Notes under the pieces: model-generated
What the model was told of the DNA's origin: nothing
Database searches by the model: none
The model's input: only the letters and a program-made list of their open reading frames with translations
In this document: positions 1 through 7,461 of the stretch, one piece after another
Layout: every line of letters starts with the position of its first letter
Numbering within the stretch: the stretch's first letter is position 1
Translations under genes and position numbers: made by a program
NCBI RefSeq assembly: GCF_900103165.1
Contig: NZ_FNKY01000001.1
Coordinates: 744,001 to 808,000 of the forward strand
Reading direction: 5' to 3'
Length of the DNA stretch: 64,000 nt
Source: Nitrosospira multiformis
GTDB lineage: Bacteria; Pseudomonadota; Gammaproteobacteria; Burkholderiales; Nitrosomonadaceae

Positions 1-92
1 GCTAAATCAGGATCAACACTACGCTCGACCCGAACCTCCCGCAAGCGGACGGACGGTTAGCCAACGCGCGTAAGGTGTAGGACGTAATAAAA

Positions 93-128
93 GCTGTAGG
101 GCGACAATAAGCAAAGCGCATTGCGCCG
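93..128. repeat. REP-like repeat, left copy (inverted relative to 469-504)
   Basis: This stretch is the reverse complement of 469-504 with only a few mismatches. It has the look of the GTAGGGCG...CGCATTGCGCC repeats that accompany REP-associated tyrosine transposases. The two copies face each other across about 340 bp that hold a decayed gene, and the transposase gene lies just to the right. Confidence 0.75.
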
Positions 129-261
129 GATGAAGTTTTCGGCAACCGTTCCTTGAAAGCCATTCTTTCGAAAGCTATAGTTCAAGTGACCAAAGATTTT
201 GAGGTGCCAGGAGAAGCAGGTTCATGAAAATATTATCGAAAGAAGATTTAAAAACACTCCG

Positions 262-436
262 ATGGATAAAAAGCTGGAACTGATGGATCTCTTCTTATCG
301 GAGAGCCTTGGGCAGGATCGGATCCCCCGTATCTCCAGAGGTTGAGTATGAAGTCAAGTCTCGCCTCAAAACCTTTTCTCAGGACAAAGTAGCATCAGTC
401 GCCTGGAAGGAGGCGAAACGGCGATTGATACATTGA
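262..436 (+). pseudogene. Frameshifted addiction-module component (PF09720-like)
   Basis: Two short reading-frame pieces join into one small protein. The first, from the ATG at 262, reads MDKKLELMDLFLSESLGQD and then runs into a stop. The second, in another frame, reads PVSPEVEYEVKSRL through VAWKEAKRRLIH and ends at the TGA at 434-436. The leading helix and the closing W-x-E-x(2)-RL pattern resemble the small putative addiction module proteins often paired with RelE-type toxins. A frameshift near 330 breaks the gene, and no partner toxin is visible. It sits between two inverted REP-like repeats, so mobile-element activity may have damaged it. The family call rests on a short motif only. Confidence 0.45.
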
Positions 437-468
437 AATCATGCTTGCCGCATTCAACGACCTCATAC

Positions 469-504
469 GGCGCAATGCGCTTTGCTTATTGGCGCCCTAC
501 GGCT
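469..504. repeat. REP-like repeat, right copy
   Basis: GGCGCAATGCGC...GCGCCCTACGGC, the inverted partner of 93-128. It ends about 40 bp before the start of the REP-associated transposase gene at 543. That is the usual position for REP sequences handled by such an enzyme. Confidence 0.75.
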
Positions 505-542
505 TTACGCTGGTTCAATAGAATTTTCTAGATGCTATTGCC

Positions 543-1073
543 ATGCCTGATTATCGACGCGCCTGGCAACCGGGCGGCACGTATTTCTTTACGGTCAATC
601 TGCTGCAACGGCAGGGTAATGACCTGCTGATCCGGCATATAGACCTGCTGCGTGAGGCGGTGAAGGTAGTACGTCAACGTCATCCTTTCATCATTCATGG
701 TTGGGTAGTATTGCCGGAACATCTCCACTGTGTCATTGAACTTCCACCCAATGACGCCGACTTCGCGACCCGCTGGCGATTGATCAAAATTGCATTTTCC
801 AAGGCATTACCCATTACGGAACGGCGCTCACGGGTTCGCATGGCGCGCGGTGAACGGGGCATATGGCAACGCCGTTATTGGGAGCATTTGATTCGTGATG
901 ACGCGGATTTTTGTGCGCATATGGATTATGTTCATATCAATCCGCTCAAGCACGGCTTGGTTAAACGAGTGAGTGAGTGGCCATATTCGACTTTTCATCA
1001 ATTGGTTAAGAAGGGTGTTTATCCGGCGAATTGGGCAGGGGGTGATGAAGACAGGCTTGAATATGAAGATTGA
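543..1073 (+). CDS. REP-associated tyrosine transposase (IS200-like, RAYT)
   Basis: A 176-residue single-domain Y1 transposase. It begins YRRAWQPGGTYFFTVNL, typical of the family, and carries the HUH metal-binding motif in LPEHLHCVIELP (residues about 58-69). The conserved stretch IWQRRYWEHLIRDDADF follows, then YVHINPLKHGLV with the region that holds the catalytic tyrosine. The C-terminal WPYSTFHQLVKKGVYPANW is also family-typical. RAYTs cut and join single-stranded REP hairpins. They are usually single-copy, vertically kept genes rather than parts of active insertion sequences. The reading frame is intact and the ATG at 543 gives a normal-length protein. The REP-like repeats just upstream fit this role. 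Confidence 0.9.
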   Translation: MPDYRRAWQPGGTYFFTVNLLQRQGNDLLIRHIDLLREAVKVVRQRHPFIIHGWVVLPEHLHCVIELPPNDADFATRWRLIKIAFSKALPITERRSRVRMARGERGIWQRRYWEHLIRDDADFCAHMDYVHINPLKHGLVKRVSEWPYSTFHQLVKKGVYPANWAGGDEDRLEYED

Positions 1074-1099
1074 CATAGGCATACTACTAATGTCTTGGG

Positions 1100-4000
1100 T
1101 TAATGAAAATCCCGGCTCTCCACCCTGAGATCACCCAGCAAATGACTATGGTCTACCAGCCGCTTGGCAATCAGATGTTTGACTTCACCTTCACATTGCC
1201 ATACGCCATACACCGTCAAAAGCTTTGAGTTCAATAGCTCGCGGCGTTGTTTTAGTACGAGCAGGTTCCAAACCACAACATTTATTATTCCGGTCTCATC
1301 TTCCAGCGTTACGAATACGACGCCGCTGGCAGTTCCGGGGCGTTGCCGGCATGTCACGATGCCGGTCGTCCGCACCAGTCGCCCGGTCGGGTAATTATCC
1401 AGCTCGATTGCCGAGCGCAAGTTCATTCTGGCCAGTTTCGGCCGCAGCAAGGCGAGTGGATGCCTGCGCAGGGTGAGTTCCATGCTGGCGTAATCAGAAA
1501 CAATTTCTTCTCCTTCAGGCGCAGCAGCAATGGCGTGCAATGTCTCTTTTACCGGAGCATCTCGCATCAGATCCGATTGCTTGATATGTGAGGCGGCCCC
1601 CCATAGGGCTTCGCGCCGGTGGCCTGCCAAAGTTCGTAAGGCATCTGCGCTGGCGAGGGCGCGTATTTCAATAGCATTCAGAGAGGCGCGGTTCGCCAGA
1701 TCGATCGTGCTTTCAAAAGAAGCGGTTTTTCTTGCCTCAACGATGCGCATGGCGGCTTTCAAGCCGATTCCTTTCACCCTGCTCAAGCCCAGTCGCACAT
1801 TGGGTGGGGCGGGTCGAGAAGCCTTGGTCATTTGCTCTTCAAGTGTGCAATCCCACCCGCTGATTGTTACGTCCACCGGCTTGATTTGAACGCCATGCCG
1901 TTGCGCATCCTGGATCAGTTGCGAGGCGCCATAAAACCCCATCGGCAAGCTGTTGAGCATCGCGCACAGGAATGCGGCGGGCTCGTGACATTTAAGCCAG
2001 GACGATACATACACCAGCAGTGCAAAGCTGGCGGCGTGAGATTCCGGAAATCCGTATTCGCCGAACCCCTCGATCTGCCGGAAGATCCGCTCGGCAAATT
2101 CCCGGTCATAACCCCGGTCGACCATGCCGTTGATCAAGCGCGCATGAAAAGAGCCGAGCCCCCCTTTTCTTTTCCAGGCGGCCATGGAACGCCGTAGCTG
2201 GTCCGCCTCGCCTGGACTGAAGCCAGCGGCCAGGATTGCTATTTGCATGACTTGTTCCTGGAAGATGGGGATACCGAGTGTGCGCTCCAAGGCGGTTTCG
2301 ATTTCATCGCTTGGATAACTCACGGGTTCCAGCTTTTGGCGGCGGCGCAGATAAGGATGCACCATGCCGCCTTGAATCGGCCCGGGTCGGACGATGGCAA
2401 CTTCTACTACCAAGTCATAGAAAGTTCGTGGCCTCAAGCGCGGCAACATTGACATCTGTGCACGGGATTCGATCTGGAAGACGCCAATGGTGTCGGCTTT
2501 GCAGATCATGTCGTAGGTTTTTTCATCTTCCGCCGGAATATCCTGCATCTGGAATGGGAGGCCGCGCCGGGCGGAAACCAGATCGAGTGTGCGGCGGATC
2601 GCCGATAGCATGCCCAGCGCGAGCACATCAATTTTCATCAGCCCCACCGCTGCAAGGTCGTCCTTGTCCCACTGGATGATGCGTCGATCCGGCATGGCGG
2701 CGTTTTCGATGGGCACGATGCGGCACAATTTGTCGCGCGAGATGACGAAGCCGCCTACATGTTGGGACAAATGACGCGGAAACCCGTATAGGACCGGAAT
2801 CAATTGCATCAGCTTCCGGATAACCGGGCTGTCGGGATCGAAGCCATTCTCGGCCAGTCGATTACGAATGTCCGAGGTTTTATCCCACCAGGCCAAAGAA
2901 GCGGATAGCCGCTTGATGCGCTCAATATCAAGCCCCAGCGCCTTGCCGATATCCTGAATCGCCGAACGGGTGCGGTAGGTGATGACCGTGGCGGCGATGG
3001 CGGCACGATCGTGGCCGTATTTCCGGTAGATATACTGGATCACTTCTTCCCGGCGCTGGTGCTCGAAATCGACATCGATATCGGGCGGCTCATTGCGTTC
3101 CCTGGAAATAAACCGCTCGAACAGCAAATTGCTGCGTTCCGGGTCGATCTCGGTAATACCCAGGCAATAGCAGACCGCGGAATTGGCTGCCGAGCCGCGC
3201 CCCTGGCAAAGAATGCCCTCCGACCGGGCGAACCTTACGATATCGTACACCGTTAAAAAGTAGGGTTCATACTCAAGCTCGGCGATCAATTGCAACTCCT
3301 GCTCGATCTGCTTTTCGACCTTGATCGAAGTGCCGTTGGGAAAACGTCTTGCCATGCCCTCCTCGACCATTCGCCGCAGATAATCCGTATAGGTTTCACC
3401 CGCCCTGGCATCCATACCAGTTAATTCCTCGGGATACTCATAGCGCAGCTCATCCAGCGAAAAAGTGCAGCGTTTTGCCACTGCAATGGTCTCTTGCAGG
3501 AGTTCCGGCGGGTAGAGTTGGCTCAATTGCGAACGGGTGCGCAAGTGCTGCTCCGCATTGGGCTGCAATGCATAACCGCATTCGCACAGCGGCTTGCCGA
3601 GGTGGATGGCGGTCATCGTATCCTGCAGGGGCTTGCGGGAAGGGGCATGCATATGCACATCGCCGGCGGCTACCAGAGGCATTCCCATAGCCTTCGCAGA
3701 CTGCCGGATTTTCTCGAATAGCAGGCTTTCGTCCGCATGTAACAACAACTCGACAGCAGTCCAGCAGCGCCCGGGGAAAAGGCGCAGCACCCAACGCATG
3801 TCATCCATGAGGGAATCGCCTTCCTGGTGCGGGCGGGGGATCAGCAACATCAGGCAATCCGGAAGCAAAGCCAGATGGGGAGCTTCAGCGCAGGTTTCGA
3901 AATCCGAGCGGCCTATGCGATAAGTCCCCTTCTCGGCACGTTGCCTTGCCAATGTTATCAATTCGCACAGATTACCGTAGCCGTTCCGGTTCATCGCGAG

Positions 4001-4294
4001 GCAAACAAGCCGTAATCCATCCTCCAGAATGAACTGGCTGCCTATCAAAAGATGCAGGCCGGTTTTCTTAGCCTCCGCATGCGCTCTTACGACGCCGGCC
4101 ATGGAACATTCGTCCGTAATGGCCAATGCGGTATAGCCTAAAGTCACTGCACGTTTCACCAGTTCTTCCGGAAAGGAAGCGCCCTGCAGGAAGCTGAAGC
4201 TGGAATAGCAATGCAGTTCAGCGTAGGCAGGAATTGAGGAGTCTATGCTAGACAAATACTGGATAGCCTGGCCCCGGGATGTAGGCAAAGTCAT
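1100..4294 (-). CDS. dnaE2: Error-prone DNA polymerase DnaE2 (ImuC)
   Basis: A 1064-residue C-family DNA polymerase alpha subunit of the DnaE2/ImuC type, used for translesion synthesis in the SOS response. The N-terminal PHP domain starts at AELHCYSSFSFLQG (about residue 25). The palm aspartates lie in PDIDVDF (404-410). HVGGFVIS marks the finger region, and an OB-fold sits near the C-terminus (GIVTCRQRPG... DETGIINVVVWN). Length is normal for DnaE2 and shorter than replicative DnaE. It is the last gene of lexA-imuA-imuB-dnaE2 and starts 3 bp after imuB, so translation is likely coupled. Family knowledge: ImuB bridges ImuC to the beta clamp with help from ImuA. No frameshift or missing active-site residue is seen. 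Confidence 0.95.
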   Translation of the reverse strand: MTLPTSRGQAIQYLSSIDSSIPAYAELHCYSSFSFLQGASFPEELVKRAVTLGYTALAITDECSMAGVVRAHAEAKKTGLHLLIGSQFILEDGLRLVCLAMNRNGYGNLCELITLARQRAEKGTYRIGRSDFETCAEAPHLALLPDCLMLLIPRPHQEGDSLMDDMRWVLRLFPGRCWTAVELLLHADESLLFEKIRQSAKAMGMPLVAAGDVHMHAPSRKPLQDTMTAIHLGKPLCECGYALQPNAEQHLRTRSQLSQLYPPELLQETIAVAKRCTFSLDELRYEYPEELTGMDARAGETYTDYLRRMVEEGMARRFPNGTSIKVEKQIEQELQLIAELEYEPYFLTVYDIVRFARSEGILCQGRGSAANSAVCYCLGITEIDPERSNLLFERFISRERNEPPDIDVDFEHQRREEVIQYIYRKYGHDRAAIAATVITYRTRSAIQDIGKALGLDIERIKRLSASLAWWDKTSDIRNRLAENGFDPDSPVIRKLMQLIPVLYGFPRHLSQHVGGFVISRDKLCRIVPIENAAMPDRRIIQWDKDDLAAVGLMKIDVLALGMLSAIRRTLDLVSARRGLPFQMQDIPAEDEKTYDMICKADTIGVFQIESRAQMSMLPRLRPRTFYDLVVEVAIVRPGPIQGGMVHPYLRRRQKLEPVSYPSDEIETALERTLGIPIFQEQVMQIAILAAGFSPGEADQLRRSMAAWKRKGGLGSFHARLINGMVDRGYDREFAERIFRQIEGFGEYGFPESHAASFALLVYVSSWLKCHEPAAFLCAMLNSLPMGFYGASQLIQDAQRHGVQIKPVDVTISGWDCTLEEQMTKASRPAPPNVRLGLSRVKGIGLKAAMRIVEARKTASFESTIDLANRASLNAIEIRALASADALRTLAGHRREALWGAASHIKQSDLMRDAPVKETLHAIAAAPEGEEIVSDYASMELTLRRHPLALLRPKLARMNLRSAIELDNYPTGRLVRTTGIVTCRQRPGTASGVVFVTLEDETGIINVVVWNLLVLKQRRELLNSKLLTVYGVWQCEGEVKHLIAKRLVDHSHLLGDLRVESRDFH

Positions 4295-4297
4295 GAT

Positions 4298-5818
4298 TTA
4301 TCCAAAAAGCCCCTGCAAATACCAGCCATTGCCATTGTTTCCTGTTGCCGGGTTATGTTCGCAGTAGATCCATAACAATTGGCCGAGCGCATTTTCCGCA
4401 ATAAAATAATCGCGGGCGATCGGCGCATCATCCCACCAGCCTGCTTCGATTCGCTCCGGTCCCGCAATCAATTTCAATGGCGAACCATAAACCGGTTGGT
4501 AACGTTGCAACTTCAATTGCAGTGGCGCTGCCATTAACCATGCCGGACGGACCAAGGGACAAGCGGATGCCGATGGAGTTGCTTTTCGGCATGAAGCATG
4601 ACTTTCCTTGCTCATTTCCAAAGGCCGAGACCTTTGGCTGTATTCCGGCCGATGGTCGGAGATAGGATTCAAACCGGTGATGGCTTGCGGCCCGAGGCGG
4701 GAAGAAACTTTTTCGATAAACCGGTTCAGTGAAGTTGCCTCCGATTGCGAGGTGGGAAACAGCTCCAGATGAGGACTTGTCCCAGCCGTTATCTGATCCG
4801 CTATCAGCCCCAGTCCGCAAACCGGGGCCACTATTTCTATGCGTTCCAGCCGTTCACGCAACAAGAGCATCAGGTGCTCCGCGTCGTCGCTTTGTTCGGA
4901 AAGTTTTATGTGGAGTGGCGTGGATTTATGCGGCTGCCGCAGCGAATATTCGTGATGAAAAATGAATGAGAATTCCAGGACTGCGGCATGACGCAAAGAC
5001 AGCCAGCCGCACATTTGCCCGATCATTCTCTGCACGGGAACCCATATCAACTCGACACTTTCAACCTGTGCCATTAATTCCATTCTTTGTTGAAAATATT
5101 CCGGTACCTCAAGCCACTGTTGCGGATCTGGCGAGTCGCCGCAGGCACGATCCAGTTCTGTCAGCAAATCCGGACCAAACCGGCGTGCCAGGCCGCCGCG
5201 AGGCAGTTGCCGTAAATCAGCCAATGTCTTGCAGCCTATGCCGCGAATGACTTCAAGATAAGGCTGGACCGATTCCAGTAAATAAATGGGCAGGGAATCC
5301 AGCAACGATCGGAACCTGGAGCCCGCGCCATTGATGACGGTTTTCAGCGGGGCGGATTGCGCAAGCAGCCATGCCCCCTTGGCGGTGGGGGCAATCCCCA
5401 CGCAGAGCTGCAAGCCTTGCGCGGCCACTGCCTGGTTGAGTAGCCGGCATAATTTTTTCAAGCCACCAAACAACTTCAGGCTCTTGGAAACTTCAGCGAT
5501 CAGGCCGCTGCCTTGCATGACAATATGGGGCGTGAAACGAAACGCGGCATACGCAGCTTCCCGCAATGCTTGCATTTCTTCATGCGGATCATGTTCCACC
5601 ACTACCAGACCGGGAAAAAGAGACAACGCAGTGGCCAGAGGCTGGTGCGCCGCAACTCCCCACTGTTGTGCCGGCTTATTGGCTTGCCGGATGTAAACCT
5701 GATTTCCCTTGTGAATCGTTGCCGCCATTGCGGGAATCAATGCCGCAGGAAATCGGCGCTCGATCCAGTCAAGCGATAGTGTCGGGCAATGGAGGGCGAT
5801 CCACAACATTGCATTCAC
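4298..5818 (-). CDS. imuB: Y-family polymerase-like protein ImuB
   Basis: A 506-residue inactive Y-family polymerase homologue. Opening residues LWIALHCPTLSLDWIERR and the segment VEHDPHEEMQALREAAYAAFRFTPHI match ImuB. The acidic residues that Y-family enzymes use for catalysis are not evident, as expected for ImuB, which acts as an adaptor to the beta clamp and DnaE2. The frame opens with GTG at 5818, giving a GTGA overlap with the imuA stop. An ATG three codons on, at 5809, is the alternative start. It is the third gene of the SOS mutagenesis cassette and would be co-transcribed from the lexA promoter. Confidence 0.92.
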   Translation of the reverse strand: MNAMLWIALHCPTLSLDWIERRFPAALIPAMAATIHKGNQVYIRQANKPAQQWGVAAHQPLATALSLFPGLVVVEHDPHEEMQALREAAYAAFRFTPHIVMQGSGLIAEVSKSLKLFGGLKKLCRLLNQAVAAQGLQLCVGIAPTAKGAWLLAQSAPLKTVINGAGSRFRSLLDSLPIYLLESVQPYLEVIRGIGCKTLADLRQLPRGGLARRFGPDLLTELDRACGDSPDPQQWLEVPEYFQQRMELMAQVESVELIWVPVQRMIGQMCGWLSLRHAAVLEFSFIFHHEYSLRQPHKSTPLHIKLSEQSDDAEHLMLLLRERLERIEIVAPVCGLGLIADQITAGTSPHLELFPTSQSEATSLNRFIEKVSSRLGPQAITGLNPISDHRPEYSQRSRPLEMSKESHASCRKATPSASACPLVRPAWLMAAPLQLKLQRYQPVYGSPLKLIAGPERIEAGWWDDAPIARDYFIAENALGQLLWIYCEHNPATGNNGNGWYLQGLFG

Positions 5819-6525
5819 GCATGAGCTAAGGTGGCTGAAGAAGTCATGAAGCGGGGGAAAGGTCTGGCGGGCAGGGTGATGTAAATGGGCAAGTCAGTCG
5901 GGTTGCCCCTGCGCTTCAGCAAGCGCACGGAAAGCATATGCTGTCGTACTGAACCGAGCAATATTCTTAGCGAGGCTGCGGAGGGTTCGAATTGTGCGCC
6001 CGCCGGCCTGAATAAAAAAATCAGGCTGGCGGCAGTCCGCGCAATAATTTGAAGCCTGCGCGTCATTGGCTGGTTTATGCCGGGCAGCCAGCCGATGACA
6101 GCCCCAAAGGCGGCACTTTTGATGCCTTGCTCGAGCACCCATAACCGCTCGGCCGGTCTGTCAACGCTGACCATCACAATGCGCCGGCTATCGATATTCA
6201 GATTTTCCCACGCATGCATATAGGGAATATGAGGCGGCCCCACCAATAGAATATGCCTGCCATTCCGGGTGACTTGCTCAAGCGAGGGACTCAATAATGT
6301 TATTTCTCCCAGCCCTTCCGCCGGCAACAACAATTCCGTCAGACTGTGAAGCGACCATCCTTTTCCCGGCAACGCTTTATCCAGTTCATTGAAGCCACTG
6401 GAAATGACCTGATCAGGTGCAAACCCTGATGGGTCGCCCCGCCATATCCGGTCCCGGAATCGGGTTTCGATTTGTAAAAGCGATAGCGGTGCCAAGGGTA
6501 AGGATGGAGAAGCAAGCGTTGGCAT
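5815..6525 (-). CDS. imuA: Translesion synthesis-associated protein ImuA
   Basis: A 236-residue RecA/SulA-like protein. The segment FNELDKALPGKGWSLHSLTELL matches the start of the ImuA fold, followed by a degenerate Walker-like region (ILLVGPPHIPYMHAW) and QIIARTAASLIFLFRP. ImuA works with ImuB and DnaE2 in damage-induced mutagenesis. It starts at an ATG 19 bp after the lexA stop, and its stop overlaps the imuB start by 4 bp, so the four genes form a tight operon. ImuA sequences vary between species, so the name rests partly on gene order. Confidence 0.9.
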   Translation of the reverse strand: MPTLASPSLPLAPLSLLQIETRFRDRIWRGDPSGFAPDQVISSGFNELDKALPGKGWSLHSLTELLLPAEGLGEITLLSPSLEQVTRNGRHILLVGPPHIPYMHAWENLNIDSRRIVMVSVDRPAERLWVLEQGIKSAAFGAVIGWLPGINQPMTRRLQIIARTAASLIFLFRPAGAQFEPSAASLRILLGSVRQHMLSVRLLKRRGNPTDLPIYITLPARPFPRFMTSSATLAHA

Positions 6526-6544
6526 GGCTAAGGGTGTTCATCTA

Positions 6545-7168
6545 TCAACGATTGGAACCAAGGGGATATCCGGAAGTACGGGCTTTTCGAATGAGGCCCA
6601 CATACAACCCATAGATTTCCAGTCCCTGCTCAGGCCGGATGGGCGGATAGTCCCGGGCTCGGCTATGGTTGCGCGCTTCGAGGTAATAACCTCTTGTATC
6701 CTTGGCCAGGACTTTGAGCGTGAATTCGTTATCCACGATTGCCAATACTACTTGACCGGATGAAGGGGAATTGCCGCGTTCGATAATCACCATATCGCCC
6801 TCGAATATTCCCAGATCAATCATCGAATCGCCTTTCACGGGAAACAGGATGGTTTGGGAAGGTTTCTCGATAAGATAATCATCAATGCGCAGCAATTCAG
6901 GCTGGACGTCGGCGGCCTGTTGAGGCATTCCTGCCCGTACCGCATGTCCGACTGTTCGCTCGAAAAAGCGGGGTCCGGGACGTGACCGGCCACCTGGCGC
7001 ATTTTCGAGAAAGCCTTCTTCCTTCAAACGCTGAACGATCTGATGTGTCCAGGAACGCGCCTTTCCGTTCCAAAGCGCAGACAATTCGGTTATTGAAGGG
7101 ATAACGCTTTCCCTGGCATAGTAATCCTGCAGTTTGCCAAGATAAGAGGAAATATCGAGCTGTTGCAT
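6545..7168 (-). CDS. lexA: LexA-type SOS repressor heading the imu cassette
   Basis: A 207-residue self-cleaving repressor. The N-terminal winged-helix part includes SVIPSITELSALWNGKARSWTHQIVQRLKEEGFL. The cleavage site is Ala79-Gly80 (VRAGMP), the catalytic serine is Ser115 in KGDSMIDLG, and the general-base lysine is Lys152 in EFTLKVL. The ATG at 7168 is preferred; an in-frame TTG at 7177 would add three residues. The recognition-helix region (ALWNGKARSW) differs from the enteric LexA pattern, so it may read a different SOS box. The palindrome AGAACA-NN-TGTTCT at 7206-7219 lies about 40 bp upstream and is the likely autoregulatory operator for the whole cassette. Many proteobacteria carry such a cassette-linked LexA; whether a second LexA exists cannot be seen here. 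Confidence 0.93.
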   Translation of the reverse strand: MQQLDISSYLGKLQDYYARESVIPSITELSALWNGKARSWTHQIVQRLKEEGFLENAPGGRSRPGPRFFERTVGHAVRAGMPQQAADVQPELLRIDDYLIEKPSQTILFPVKGDSMIDLGIFEGDMVIIERGNSPSSGQVVLAIVDNEFTLKVLAKDTRGYYLEARNHSRARDYPPIRPEQGLEIYGLYVGLIRKARTSGYPLGSNR

Positions 7169-7205
7169 AATAATCAAGTATGAAGAACGATCGCTTTTAT
7201 TATAG

Positions 7206-7219
7206 AGAACAACTGTTCT
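7206..7219. promoter_or_regulatory. Putative LexA operator
   Basis: AGAACAACTGTTCT is a palindrome with 6-bp arms and a 2-bp centre. It lies just upstream of lexA (start 7168) and in the expected place for an autoregulatory SOS box. It does not match the E. coli CTGT-N8-ACAG box as a whole. It is closer to the AGAAC-N4-GTTCT style of box. Confidence 0.65.
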
Positions 7220-7254
7220 GTATTCAAGCGAACTGAAACGCTGACTATCTATCC

Positions 7255-7370
7255 GGCGGAAATACCCCGAATCTCGTCACTCGGGGCCTGACCCGGAATC
7301 CGGTTCAAGCCGGCAGTAGCGCGTTTTGAACGCCGCTGGATACCGGCTTCCGCCGGTATGATGCCTGTAT
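7255..7370. repeat. Intergenic dispersed repeat
   Basis: This holds GACCCGGAATCCGG followed by GATACCGGCTTCCGCCGGTATGA, with internal inverted pairs (CCGGAATCCGG; TACCGGC...GCCGGTA). It resembles the common proteobacterial repeats that read as ...PAEAGIQ when translated. A related copy is at 38890-38950. The 65-codon open frame across it is an artefact. Confidence 0.55.
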
Positions 7371-7404
7371 TGTTTGCCCACCGGATCAATAGTGTGTTGC
7401 CAGT

Positions 7405-7437
7405 ATCAAAGAAAACGGCCATCAACTGATGGCCGTT
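7405..7437 (-). terminator. Rho-independent terminator of the oxidase operon
   Basis: Read on the minus strand, an 11-bp perfect stem (AACGGCCATCA/TGATGGCCGTT, 7414-7437) with a 2-base gap is followed by TTTCTTTG. It lies 25 bp past the stop of the 929-residue oxidase gene. Confidence 0.85.
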
Positions 7438-7461
7438 ACCTGACAACGAGGTTTTAGAGAA

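Noticed and set aside
7249-7446. 65-codon minus-strand open frame upstream of lexA
   Set aside because: It is the translation of an intergenic repeat (IIPAEAGIQ pattern) and runs into a terminator hairpin.
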